From Acinetobacter calcoaceticus (lineage in GTDB: Bacteria > Pseudomonadota > Gammaproteobacteria > Pseudomonadales > Moraxellaceae), in NCBI RefSeq assembly GCF_004345325.1, contig NZ_SLVJ01000002.1, forward strand, positions 186,001-250,000: a DNA stretch of 64,000 nucleotides, given 5' to 3'. Under the pieces are notes generated by a model. That model was given only the letters and a program-made list of their open reading frames with translations. It was not told where the DNA came from and did not search any database. Positions 27,115-35,463 of the stretch are shown one piece after another. Position 1 is the first letter of the stretch, and each line of letters begins with the position of its first letter. The position numbers and the translations under genes are program-made.

Positions 27115-27624
27115 ATGCAAGATCAAAGCCCTGCAACATTAAGCGATATTGAAATTTTAGATATCTTACAGTCGATGAAAGATGATGTGCTCAATACTGA
27201 AGCGCATGAGATTATCGCGCAAGGGGGCAAAGCGGGTCGTCAAGAAGCACATAAAAAAGCCTTGTTGGCCTTACAACAAAGCTTTGAATCTAAGTTTGTT
27301 GAAGCGGTGAGTTTGGCTTTACATCTGAACAGTGGTCAAACCAAGAAAATTCATTATAAAAAAGACCGTATTCGTATCATGAAAGCCAAAGGCATCGACT
27401 ATGCTGTGATTGATGGTGTACAAACGGCTCAAGTCCTTGCACAAATCGCACAAGCTATTGAAATTGAAGATGGTGTGGTAACTCATGATCTACACAACAT
27501 TTTCCCTTTCTGGAAAGAAGGTTGGCCGATGGTGCAGTATGACAATGCCTTCAAGATTTTAGAAGACGACATCAATATCCACTATCAAGCGACTTTGGAT
27601 GTATTGATTAAGCTCTATGGCTAA
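27115..27624 (+). CDS. Conserved-looking cytoplasmic protein of unknown function
   Basis: 169 residues from the ATG at 27115. The frame extends upstream to 27034, but that part encodes an arginine/phenylalanine-rich stretch unlike the rest. No signal peptide or membrane segment is visible from 27115. The N-terminal half is mostly helical and charged (IEILDILQSMKDDVLNTEAHEI). The C-terminal half has HDLHNIFPFWKEGWPMVQYDNAFKILEDDINIHYQ. I do not recognise the family. A strong hairpin terminator follows, so it is a single-gene unit. Confidence 0.65.
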   Translation: MQDQSPATLSDIEILDILQSMKDDVLNTEAHEIIAQGGKAGRQEAHKKALLALQQSFESKFVEAVSLALHLNSGQTKKIHYKKDRIRIMKAKGIDYAVIDGVQTAQVLAQIAQAIEIEDGVVTHDLHNIFPFWKEGWPMVQYDNAFKILEDDINIHYQATLDVLIKLYG

Positions 27625-27656
27625 GTTTTAAGAGAAGTTTTAAGGCTTAGAATAAC

Positions 27657-27688
27657 AAGCGCCGCTTAATTTAAATTAAGCGGCGCTT
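27657..27688. terminator. 32-bp perfect palindrome, bidirectional terminator
   Basis: AAGCGCCGCTTAATTT (27657-27672) is followed directly by its exact reverse complement (27673-27688) and then CATTTTATTG. It separates the unknown gene from the convergent CitMHS gene. Confidence 0.75.
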
Positions 27689-27747
27689 CATTTTATTGAG
27701 TTGAGTCATTTAAACCGTTAACTCAACATCTCAACTAGCATGTGTAC

Positions 27748-29085
27748 TTAGACCATTGAATACAGTGGGAACATACCGAATACCAGTGAGCTGACCAACA
27801 TGACCATACAGGTGATAATCGCCCATTTGATGGAAAAACGTTGGTGATCCGCAAATTCAATGCTTGCCAAACCGCAGAGCAAATAAGTTGATGGCACCAA
27901 TGGCGATAGTAAATGCACAGGTTGACCAACAATCGATGCGCGTGCCATTTCTACTGGTGTAATCCCATAATGCGTAGCAGCCTCTGACAGTACAGGCAAT
28001 ACACCATAGTAAAATGCATCATTGGACATAAAGAAGGTCAGTGGCATACTCAGTACCGCTGTAATCGGTGCTAAATAGGGTCCCATGCTGCTTGGAATTA
28101 CGGTAATGAGCTCTTTAGACATGGACTCAACCATGCCTGTACCAGATAAAATACCAGTAAAAATACCTGCCGCAAAAATGATACCCACGACAGATAATGC
28201 GCTGCCTGCATGCTTGGAAATCAAACGTTTTTGAATTTCTAGATCTTGATAGTTCACCACCAAAGCGATACACAAGGCCACCATAAACAAGATCGGCATT
28301 GGCAGTACGCTTTTGATCAGGCAGATCATTAAGACCAAAGTCAGCAGACCATTGAACCAGCGGAGATGTGCACGATTCGCTTCACTATCCGTAGAAATCT
28401 GGATGTTATCACCATGGCTAACATCTAACTCAATGATACCAATGCGTTTGCGCTCGTAGCGTCCGTAGATATAGGCGACAAAAAATAGCCAAGCAATCGC
28501 AAACAACATCGGTAAGATCATCGGAACAAAGATATCACTTGGATCAACTTTCAATGCACTTGCCGCACGTGCTGTAGGGCCGCCCCATGGCGTGAGGTTC
28601 ATAATGCCACTGGCAATCATCATCAAGCCAGCCATGATCAGTGGGCTCATCCCTAAGCGACGATACAATGGCAACATTGCAGCAACACAGATCATGTAGG
28701 TGGTTGAACCATCACCATCTAGCGATACGACTAGCGTCAAAAAAACCGTACCTAATGTCACTTTAAGTGGGTCACCTTTGACTTTTTTTAGAATCCATTT
28801 TACAGAAGGGTCAAATAATCCTGTATCAATCATCACAGCAAAATAGAGGATTGCAAATAGCAGCATGATTCCCGTTGGAGCTAATTTTTTCACCCCATCT
28901 AACATCATTGTGCCTAGACCATTCAACTCGATATGACTGAGACTCTCAAAATAAAATCCGAGGAAGTGGGCCAAAACAGCAAAAATAATGGGAACAAGGG
29001 TGAGTGCAATTAAGGCACTTAAACGCTTGGTCATGATCAGATACATAAAGCAGCTGATCATGCCAAGACCTAATAAGGTGAGCAT
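27748..29085 (-). CDS. CitMHS-family citrate/metal:proton symporter
   Basis: A 445-residue inner-membrane carrier with about 12 helices. Signature regions are VSLDGDGSTTYMICVAAMLPLYRRLGM near residue 115, GIMNLTPWGGPTARAASAL near residue 160 and FMSNDAFYYGVLPVLSEAA near residue 355. All are characteristic of CitMHS proteins (Bacillus CitM/CitH), which take up citrate complexed with divalent metal. It is a single gene with no visible two-component partner. The exact tricarboxylate and metal are inferred from the family. Confidence 0.88.
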   Translation of the reverse strand: MLTLLGLGMISCFMYLIMTKRLSALIALTLVPIIFAVLAHFLGFYFESLSHIELNGLGTMMLDGVKKLAPTGIMLLFAILYFAVMIDTGLFDPSVKWILKKVKGDPLKVTLGTVFLTLVVSLDGDGSTTYMICVAAMLPLYRRLGMSPLIMAGLMMIASGIMNLTPWGGPTARAASALKVDPSDIFVPMILPMLFAIAWLFFVAYIYGRYERKRIGIIELDVSHGDNIQISTDSEANRAHLRWFNGLLTLVLMICLIKSVLPMPILFMVALCIALVVNYQDLEIQKRLISKHAGSALSVVGIIFAAGIFTGILSGTGMVESMSKELITVIPSSMGPYLAPITAVLSMPLTFFMSNDAFYYGVLPVLSEAATHYGITPVEMARASIVGQPVHLLSPLVPSTYLLCGLASIEFADHQRFSIKWAIITCMVMLVSSLVFGMFPLYSMV

Positions 29086-29497
29086 GGTTCAATCCTTTGA
29101 TATGCGAAATGTTATATTTTAAAAATTCGTCAACTTGTCTTTATCCGCCGAAAGTAAAAAAAGCAAAAATAATCATAAAAGCCGAATCAAGGTTTTTAAA
29201 TTTGCCAAGGGGACATCAATCACCCAAACAGAAATGCATGCTAGGTTTTTTTCAATATAAACTCAATAATCCAATCTAAATATTAAATTAAACTACATGT
29301 AGCAGAAAAATGTATAAATAAAATAGATCCTTATCATGCAAAAAAAATAGGTCGCTGAGGAATTTCATTAGAAAAAGAAAATTGGTAAAGCATAAAATCT
29401 CAGTAATGAGTTTGATTCTTATTGAGGAGGCGTTTTAAAAAATTGTAAAGAGTGAAAAATAGACAATAAATCAAGTATTTATTATGTGAAGCATTCG
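29086..29497. other. Gap upstream of the CitMHS gene
   Basis: AT-rich and without a convincing reading frame. It must hold the CitMHS promoter (minus strand). A GAGGAGG sequence near 29425 resembles a ribosome site, but the frame behind it ends at once. Confidence 0.4.
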
Positions 29498-29541
29498 ATA
29501 TTTTTCAGCACTGATGCGTAGCGATCAGTGCTGAAAAATAT
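29498..29541 (-). terminator. Strong 18-bp hairpin terminator after the CNNM/CorC gene
   Basis: The arms 29498-29515 and 29524-29541 are perfect reverse complements around the loop GCGTAGCG. The A-T rich outer part gives a T-tail on the minus strand. Confidence 0.8.
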
Positions 29542-29556
29542 CCTTGCTAATATTGC

Positions 29557-30879
29557 CTATTCTTCAATTGGTTCATCTTCGATGGGTTGATCCACCAAAC
29601 GTGTTACTAACAGTTGGTCAATACGAAAATTATCGACATCAACCACTTCAAATTTATAACCCGCAAAAATGACATTGTCTGCTGGGCGTGGGATTTTGCG
29701 CAATTGGAACATCATAAAACCTGCGAGGGTTTCATAATTGTCATGCTCAGGCATGGAATCGATTTCAAGTGCATGCATCATATCTTCAATCGGCGTACTG
29801 CCTTCAATCAACCAAGAATTGGTATCACGTTGAATAATCTGCTGCTCTTCTTCCATCGGTGTAACCCAATCACCCATCACGGTGATCATAATGTCGGAGA
29901 GGGTGATGACACCTACAACCAAGGCATATTCATTGATCACCACAGCAAATTTTTCTTTGCTGGCACGAAAGCGATCAAGTAACTCAGATAGGGTCAGCGC
30001 ATCCGGTATGGTCAATACATTTCGAATGGTGGACTCATTTAATTGATTGATTTTCTGGTGATTTAGAATACGCACTAAGATGTCTTTGGCGTCGATATAG
30101 CCAATGACCTGATCAATATTTTCATTACAGACCAAGAATTTTGAAAAAGGGTATTCGGCAAGTTTCTGACGGATACTTTCTTCAGGTTCATTTAAAGTAA
30201 AAAACACCACATTCTCACGCGGTGTCATGCTTGAAGGGACATTACGTTCCTCAAGCTCGAACACGTTTTCAATAAAATGATGTTCTTGTTTCTGTAATAC
30301 ACCCGCTTGTGCGCCTGCATTAACAATTGCCGAAATGTCATCAAAGGTCAGACTGTCATCGCGTTTGGTATTGACTTTAAAGACTTTAAAGATCGAGTTG
30401 GCAATGATATTGATAATCCAAGCCAGAGGCTTACAGACCTTGATAAATACACCGATTGGCTCGATGACCATAATGGCGAGTTTTTCAGGGAAGATCATCG
30501 CCAATCGTTTGGGCATTAAGTCTGCGAACAGAATAAACAATGTAGTGACGGTTAAAAAAGATAAACTGAAACCAATGCTATCGGCCCACTTTCCTTGATA
30601 GAAGCCTAAGACCAGTTCATTAAAGTAGGGACGTAATGAGGATTCACCAACAATACCGCCCAAGATTGCGACTGCATTGACACCGATTTGAGTTGATGCA
30701 AAAAAATCAGCTGAATTTTCCTGCATATGCATGACTTTGGTGGCGCGTTCGTCACCACTTTCAGCGATCAATTTAAGCTTTATTTTACGAGAGCCAGCAA
30801 TTGCGATTTCAGATAAAGATAAAAAGAATGAGCACGATACCAAGACGATCAGTATTACAATGCTTTGAAAAATATCCAT
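29557..30879 (-). CDS. CNNM/DUF21-CBS-CorC_HlyC membrane protein (HlyC/CorC family transporter)
   Basis: 440 residues in three parts. An N-terminal DUF21/CNNM membrane domain with four hydrophobic segments (residues about 1-160) is followed by a CBS-domain pair (about 205-340, including MTPRENVVFF and INEYALVVGVITLSDIM). The C-terminal CorC_HlyC domain (about 350-430) has WLIEGSTPIEDMMHAL and YETLAGFMMFQLRKIPRP. The family includes magnesium/cobalt efflux proteins and the polyamine exporter PaeA (YtfL) of enterobacteria, which has similar size and layout. The substrate cannot be decided here. A good ribosome site AGGTGAGGT precedes the ATG. Confidence 0.87.
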   Translation of the reverse strand: MDIFQSIVILIVLVSCSFFLSLSEIAIAGSRKIKLKLIAESGDERATKVMHMQENSADFFASTQIGVNAVAILGGIVGESSLRPYFNELVLGFYQGKWADSIGFSLSFLTVTTLFILFADLMPKRLAMIFPEKLAIMVIEPIGVFIKVCKPLAWIINIIANSIFKVFKVNTKRDDSLTFDDISAIVNAGAQAGVLQKQEHHFIENVFELEERNVPSSMTPRENVVFFTLNEPEESIRQKLAEYPFSKFLVCNENIDQVIGYIDAKDILVRILNHQKINQLNESTIRNVLTIPDALTLSELLDRFRASKEKFAVVINEYALVVGVITLSDIMITVMGDWVTPMEEEQQIIQRDTNSWLIEGSTPIEDMMHALEIDSMPEHDNYETLAGFMMFQLRKIPRPADNVIFAGYKFEVVDVDNFRIDQLLVTRLVDQPIEDEPIEE

Positions 30880-31044
30880 ACCTCACCTGTATTTATAAAG
30901 TTATGCCAGTGAACACTTTGCATGAACATGAAGTCGCCTCATGCTCATGTGAAAATCTAGACTCGGCCAAAACAATATAAGGAGTTATTAAATTGATTAA
31001 AATATTTTTATTCAAAATTCTAATGAAAAAATGTGATCTAAAGA

Positions 31045-31070
31045 TCAGCCACTGCATCATGAGTGGCTGA
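31045..31070 (-). terminator. Hairpin downstream of the LysR gene
   Basis: TCAGCCACT (31045-31053) pairs with AGTGGCTGA (31062-31070). On the minus strand the T-run follows only after about 14 bases, so termination strength is uncertain. Confidence 0.45.
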
Positions 31071-31091
31071 AATATTAGCATATTCTATACT

Positions 31092-32093
31092 TTAGAAAAA
31101 AGTATGTGGTGGTTGAGTGCTGCTATTATTCAACAAATATTCACGGTTCTCTTCTTCAATCATTTGACGCGCAACATATAAAATCAGTTGGCGCAACCAA
31201 CGATGAGCAGGGTGATGATGCAACAGCGGACACCATGCCATCTTAAGCTCAAATTCTGGAATATAGAATGGTGGATCTTTGAGGAGTAAATTTTGATTTC
31301 TTGCTTGCAAACGTGCAATACGTGAAGGCAAGGTCGCAATCAAGTCAACATTGGCAGCCAATAAACCAGGCATTTGGTAATGTCGGGTGAATACAGAAAT
31401 TTTGCGTTTTTGTCCGATACGATCAAGCGCTTGATCGATCCAACCCAAACCCGCTTGTTTCTCAGGGTTAACGCCAAAACCAACCCCCATACCTGTTTTA
31501 GAGACCCAGATATGTTGTGCATCTAAATAGCTCTTCAAGTTAAGACTGGTGCCGGCTGGGTGTTTGTCATTGAGTAAACATGAAAAACTATCTCGCCAAA
31601 CCAAAACTTGGTGAAAGCTTTGTGGTATTTCATTAAAACGGTTAATGGCAAGATCAACTTTGCCTTGTTCCATGTCACGATAAGACACATCACTTGGTGT
31701 AAGAAAATCAAGCACGACATTGGGTGCTTCAGAACGCAATGCTTTGACCAGTCGAGGAACCAAGGTTGCCTCTGCATAGTCGGAGGTCATGATACGGAAC
31801 ACACGATTACTGGTATAAGGACGAAACTCAGTACGTGGTTCCAAGATCATTGATAAATCAGCAAGTGCGTCACGTATGCGAGGTTGTAATTCTAATGCTC
31901 GCTCAGTCGGTGTCATACCTTCAGAAGAACGGATCAAAAGTGGATCATTAAACAAATTGCGTAAGCGACGTAAAATATTACTCATGGCTGGTTGGGTGAC
32001 GCCCAATTGTTCAGCAGCACGAGTCACATTTTTTTCGCGTAATAATACGTCCAGGTAAATTAGAAGGTTAAGATCGACCCGCTCCAGATTCAT
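31092..32093 (-). CDS. LysR-type transcriptional regulator divergent from aceA
   Basis: 333 residues. The N-terminal winged helix-turn-helix (residues about 5-65: NVTRAAEQLGVTQPAMSNILRRLRNLFNDPLLIR) is of the NodD/LeuO-like branch, followed by an effector domain. The C-terminal 25 residues are an extra charged tail ending PPHTFF. It faces aceA across a 589-base gap. That placement often means it controls the divergent gene or itself, but no LysR T-N11-A site could be assigned with confidence. The effector is unknown. Confidence 0.88.
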   Translation of the reverse strand: MNLERVDLNLLIYLDVLLREKNVTRAAEQLGVTQPAMSNILRRLRNLFNDPLLIRSSEGMTPTERALELQPRIRDALADLSMILEPRTEFRPYTSNRVFRIMTSDYAEATLVPRLVKALRSEAPNVVLDFLTPSDVSYRDMEQGKVDLAINRFNEIPQSFHQVLVWRDSFSCLLNDKHPAGTSLNLKSYLDAQHIWVSKTGMGVGFGVNPEKQAGLGWIDQALDRIGQKRKISVFTRHYQMPGLLAANVDLIATLPSRIARLQARNQNLLLKDPPFYIPEFELKMAWCPLLHHHPAHRWLRQLILYVARQMIEEENREYLLNNSSTQPPHTFF

Positions 32094-32682
32094 AGAAAAA
32101 ATACCGAAAATAAACTCATGAAATCATTTTGAATTATGCCATATCTAAATACATTTGTGTAAAAGCATATTTTAAAAAATATAATCCTAAAATTAAATCT
32201 CAGTATTTGTTGGATTTGTTGTAAATTCCTTTATTTTCAAGGTCTGAAGCAGATCAACGTTGAATATATTACTCATTATTATAAGGTCTTACTTGCTTGA
32301 ATATTGAGCTTGAATGGCTGCATTAGCGAATATTCCGTTAAAGGTAAAATACTCATTTATTGACTGTTTCATGCAACTGCAATCGTTAAGCAGCACTATT
32401 TAAAATGTAATTTTAATGATATAGACGTACTGAGCGTGCTAAAGCGTTATGTTACACAGATTCATTCTGAGCTTTAACGGGTTGTCGACCCCTTTATAAT
32501 ACGACTTTGATCTACTCATTTTTTAAATAAATAGTGAAGATTAGCGTAGGATATTGGATTAATTACTGATCTGGCTCTAAGCTGTGTTCAGAACAATGAA
32601 GTGATTTAAATCTGAGCAGCTGTATATTGACTAGATTTATTTCTCGACGGATGAAATCCTAAATTTAATACAGGAACATGTC
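32094..32682. other. Long divergent regulatory region between the LysR gene and aceA
   Basis: 589 bases without a gene, AT-rich near the LysR start. A perfect TATAAT at 32495-32500 is the best -10 candidate for aceA and would give a leader of about 175 bases. The -35 region is weak. I saw no riboswitch-like fold. Confidence 0.45.
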
Positions 32683-34284
32683 ATGACTACTTATCAAACA
32701 GCGATTGATGCTATCCGCGAATTAAAAGCAAAATTCGGTAACACTTGGCGCGATATCAGCCCTGAAGATGCTGCGCGTATGCAACTTCAAAACCAATTCA
32801 AAACGGGTTTAGACATTGCTAAATATACCGCTGCTATTATGCGTCGTGATATGGCTGAATATGATGCTGATACGAGCAAATATACTCAATCACTTGGTTG
32901 CTGGCATGGTTTTATCGCACAACAAAAAATGATTGCGAATAAAAAATACTTCGGCACTACAGATAAGCGTTATATCTACCTTTCTGGTTGGATGGTTGCT
33001 GCACTTCGTTCAGAATTTGGTCCATTACCTGACCAATCTATGCATGAAAAAACTTCAGTACCTGCATTGATTGAAGAAATCTACACTTTCTTACGTCAAG
33101 CAGATGCAAAAGAATTAAATGATTTGTTCCGTGCGCTTAAAAAAGCCAACGAAGCTGGTGATACTGATCAAGCAGCTGAAATCACAAATAAAATTGACAA
33201 CTTCCAAACACATATCGTGCCAATTATTGCAGATATCGATGCTGGTTTTGGTAACGAAGAAGCGACTTATTTGCTTGCTCGTAAGATGATCGAAGCGGGT
33301 GCATGTGCACTACAAATCGAAAACCAAGTATCTGATGCGAAACAATGTGGTCACCAAGCGGGTAAAGTTACCGTTCCACATGAAGACTTCATCGCTAAGA
33401 TCCATGCACTTCGCTATGCATTCCTAGAAATGGGTCTAGATGACGGTGTTATCGTTGCGCGTACTGACTCTGAAGGCGCTGACTTGACTCAAAAAATCCC
33501 AGTGGTTAAAGAGCCAGGCGACATTGCTTCTCAGTACATCAGCTACTTAGAAACTTCAGAAATTGATATTGCTGATGCTCAAGAAGATGAAATTTTGATC
33601 AAACGTAATGGTAAATTACATCGTCCTAAGCGTTTAGCTTCTGGCCTATACCAGTTCCGTGCTGACACGCAAATTGACCGTGTAGTACTAGACTGCGTAT
33701 CTAGCTTGCAAAACGGTGCTGACTTACTTTGGATCGAAACTGCGACGCCAAACGTAGACGAAATTGCACACATGGTAAATCGTGTTAAAGAATCAGTTCC
33801 AAATGCGAAGCTTGTTTATAACAACAGCCCATCATTTAACTGGACCTTGAACTTCCGTCAACAAGCATATGACCGTTATGTTGCTGAAGGTAAAGACGTA
33901 TCTGCATATGACCGCGCTAAACTTATGGGTGCTGAGTATGACGAAACTGAACTAGCCAAAGATGCAGACGAAAAAGTTCGTACATTCCAAGCAGATGCTT
34001 CTCGTGAAGCGGGCGTGTTCCATCACTTGATCACACTTCCGACATATCACACTGCTGCATTGTCTACGCATGAGCTTGCTCAAGGTTACTTCGGTGACCA
34101 AGGTATGCTTGCTTATGTTGCTGGTGTACAACGTAAAGAAATCCGCGGTGGTATCGCATGTGTTAAACACCAAGCTATGGCTGGTTCTGACATCGGTGAT
34201 GATCACAAAGAAATCTTTGCTGGCGACAATGCTTTGAAAGCGGGCGATGACTCTAAAAATACCATGAACCAATTCGGTGGCTAA
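32683..34284 (+). CDS. aceA: Isocitrate lyase
   Basis: This glyoxylate-cycle enzyme splits isocitrate into succinate and glyoxylate during growth on acetate, alkanes or fatty acids. At 533 residues it is the longer Pseudomonas/Acinetobacter-type enzyme, not the about 430-residue E. coli form. The catalytic loop is QCGHQAGK near residue 225, and IIADIDAGFGNEEATY and ARTDSEGADL supply metal and substrate contacts. The ATG follows AGGA. There is no aceB or aceK beside it. This fits the alkane-oxidation genes elsewhere in the window, whose acetyl-CoA must pass this step. Confidence 0.96.
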   Translation: MTTYQTAIDAIRELKAKFGNTWRDISPEDAARMQLQNQFKTGLDIAKYTAAIMRRDMAEYDADTSKYTQSLGCWHGFIAQQKMIANKKYFGTTDKRYIYLSGWMVAALRSEFGPLPDQSMHEKTSVPALIEEIYTFLRQADAKELNDLFRALKKANEAGDTDQAAEITNKIDNFQTHIVPIIADIDAGFGNEEATYLLARKMIEAGACALQIENQVSDAKQCGHQAGKVTVPHEDFIAKIHALRYAFLEMGLDDGVIVARTDSEGADLTQKIPVVKEPGDIASQYISYLETSEIDIADAQEDEILIKRNGKLHRPKRLASGLYQFRADTQIDRVVLDCVSSLQNGADLLWIETATPNVDEIAHMVNRVKESVPNAKLVYNNSPSFNWTLNFRQQAYDRYVAEGKDVSAYDRAKLMGAEYDETELAKDADEKVRTFQADASREAGVFHHLITLPTYHTAALSTHELAQGYFGDQGMLAYVAGVQRKEIRGGIACVKHQAMAGSDIGDDHKEIFAGDNALKAGDDSKNTMNQFGG

Positions 34285-34310
34285 TCTGCCCAAATGGTTA
34301 AGTTAAAAAA

Positions 34311-34341
34311 CAACCCGCTTATTTAAGCGGGTTGTTTTTTT
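34311..34341. terminator. Intrinsic terminator after aceA
   Basis: CAACCCGCTT (34311-34320) pairs with AAGCGGGTTG (34325-34334), followed by seven T. Confidence 0.92.
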
Positions 34342-34362
34342 GTATCAACTAAAATTGTGAAT

Positions 34363-34884
34363 TTATTGTGCTTTCTTGGCCAGTACATAAAGTTCGGCAC
34401 CAGGACCTGTAATTTTTTTGCCTTCAGTGTTGAGTGCATTCAGGGCATTTTCAGCAACAAAGTATTTGCGTTGATCACCCGCCGGATCGAGCGTAATGAT
34501 TGTGCCTGCTTTATCAAAGCTAAATTTACCTTTGCTCATGAATGCTTTCCCATCACCTTTACCAAGATAGGTTTCAGACATTTCATAACTTTGGTCTGCA
34601 TGCAGGGTCAATTCAGTTTTAATACCTTCACAGTCAGCACATGGTAGGGTTCCTGTGTATTGACCATTCCAATCCAAACTGGTTTGCGCATTATCTGAAG
34701 GTGTTGCAACCTCACTAACGCTTGTTACTGCACTTGTCGGTGTTTCAATCACTTGGCTTGCGACAACTGCAGATGTAGGCTCTGAACTTGTTGATTCGTT
34801 GCTTGGAGTTGACTGGCTTGATTTAGAGCAAGCGGTGAGTGTTAGGCTGCTGAATGCGATGGCGATCATGGTTTTATTGAACAT
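34363..34884 (-). CDS. NlpE-like copper-homeostasis/envelope-stress lipoprotein
   Basis: 173 residues. A lipoprotein signal ends at C19 (LTLTAC), followed by a serine/threonine-rich linker (about residues 20-70). The NlpE N-terminal domain starts at WNGQYTGTLPCADCEGIKTELTL, with the CxxC pair C82/C85. E. coli NlpE links copper and surface sensing to the Cpx system; this protein has only the first NlpE domain. Its function in Acinetobacter is inferred from the domain. Confidence 0.87.
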   Translation of the reverse strand: MFNKTMIAIAFSSLTLTACSKSSQSTPSNESTSSEPTSAVVASQVIETPTSAVTSVSEVATPSDNAQTSLDWNGQYTGTLPCADCEGIKTELTLHADQSYEMSETYLGKGDGKAFMSKGKFSFDKAGTIITLDPAGDQRKYFVAENALNALNTEGKKITGPGAELYVLAKKAQ

Positions 34885-35062
34885 ATGGATCTCTACGTGA
34901 GTGATTAAAATAATGTTAAAAATAAGACTGCAAAATCAATAATTTCAAAAGTAGCATAACAAAGTTGCGTTGAAGCTTACATCACATAAGTGTGTGAACT
35001 GTGTCATATTAACATCGAATTAATAGATAAACCTAACTAACATCACTGTCTTTTCGGATCAC

Positions 35063-35094
35063 AAAAAAGCAAGGACTTAACCTTGCCTTGCTTT
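35063..35094 (-). terminator. Terminator overlapping the 3' end of rpmJ2
   Basis: On the minus strand AAAGCAAGG (35094-35086, inside the last codons) pairs with CCTTGCTTT (35074-35066) after the stop, followed by further T residues. Confidence 0.75.
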
Positions 35095-35199
35095 AAATCG
35101 AGGATTGGACTTACAGATCACATATAACTTGCCACGACGTTTTACGATTTGGCAATCACCACGTAATTTTGCACTTTTCAAAGACGAAACCACTTTCAT
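35077..35199 (-). CDS. rpmJ2: Alternative (type B) ribosomal protein L36
   Basis: A 40-residue protein starting [13 protein letters not shown] and ending [13 protein letters not shown], the signature of the YkgO-type L36. Only two cysteines (C16, C29) are present and the C-x2-C and histidine zinc ligands of the standard L36 are missing, so it should not need zinc. In other bacteria such paralogues replace the zinc protein during zinc starvation under Zur repression. A Zur-box-like dyad lies 26 bases upstream, which supports the same role here. It is a single gene between the NlpE-like gene and the flotillin pair. Confidence 0.9.
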   Translation of the reverse strand: MKVVSSLKSAKLRGDCQIVKRRGKLYVICKSNPRFKARQG

Positions 35200-35224
35200 A
35201 TATATACCATTACATCAATTTTGC

Positions 35225-35243
35225 AATGTTATAACATAACATT
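35225..35243. promoter_or_regulatory. Zur-box-like dyad in front of rpmJ2
   Basis: AATGTTATAACATAACATT is a 19-bp inverted repeat with a single mismatched pair around a central A. It closely matches the gammaproteobacterial Zur consensus core TGTTATANTATAACA. Its distance to the rpmJ2 start would place it over the promoter. That Zur binds here is inference. Confidence 0.7.
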
Positions 35244-35421
35244 AAATAATTTAGTTTTAAAGATTGGAAAAGTATTTTTTTTAATTTTAATGGCTTTGAC
35301 AGATCGCCTTGGACGCTAATGAAGCATTGGCTATGCGATAACGCGGAAGGAATCTGATTTAAAGGATGAGCAGTGAGCTTTAAAAAAGAAATGAAACTTA
35401 TGCAATGCAGAAAGGGGGAGG

Positions 35422-35450
35422 TTGCACGACTGTCATTTACAGTCGTGCAA
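35422..35450 (-). terminator. Hairpin after the flotillin gene
   Basis: TTGCACGACTGT (35422-35433) and ACAGTCGTGCAA (35439-35450) form a 12-bp perfect stem 14 bases past the yqiK-like stop. The following minus-strand sequence is C/T-rich without a pure T-run. Confidence 0.6.
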
Positions 35451-35463
35451 TGTGAAATCATGA

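Noticed and set aside
29097..29279. Plus-strand 60-codon frame upstream of the CitMHS gene
   Set aside because: It lies in the divergent promoter region and has low-complexity lysine-rich translation and no ribosome site.
35210..35461. Minus-strand 83-codon frame upstream of rpmJ2
   Set aside because: It overlaps the Zur-like operator and the flotillin terminator hairpin. The composition looks random and no family resemblance is seen.
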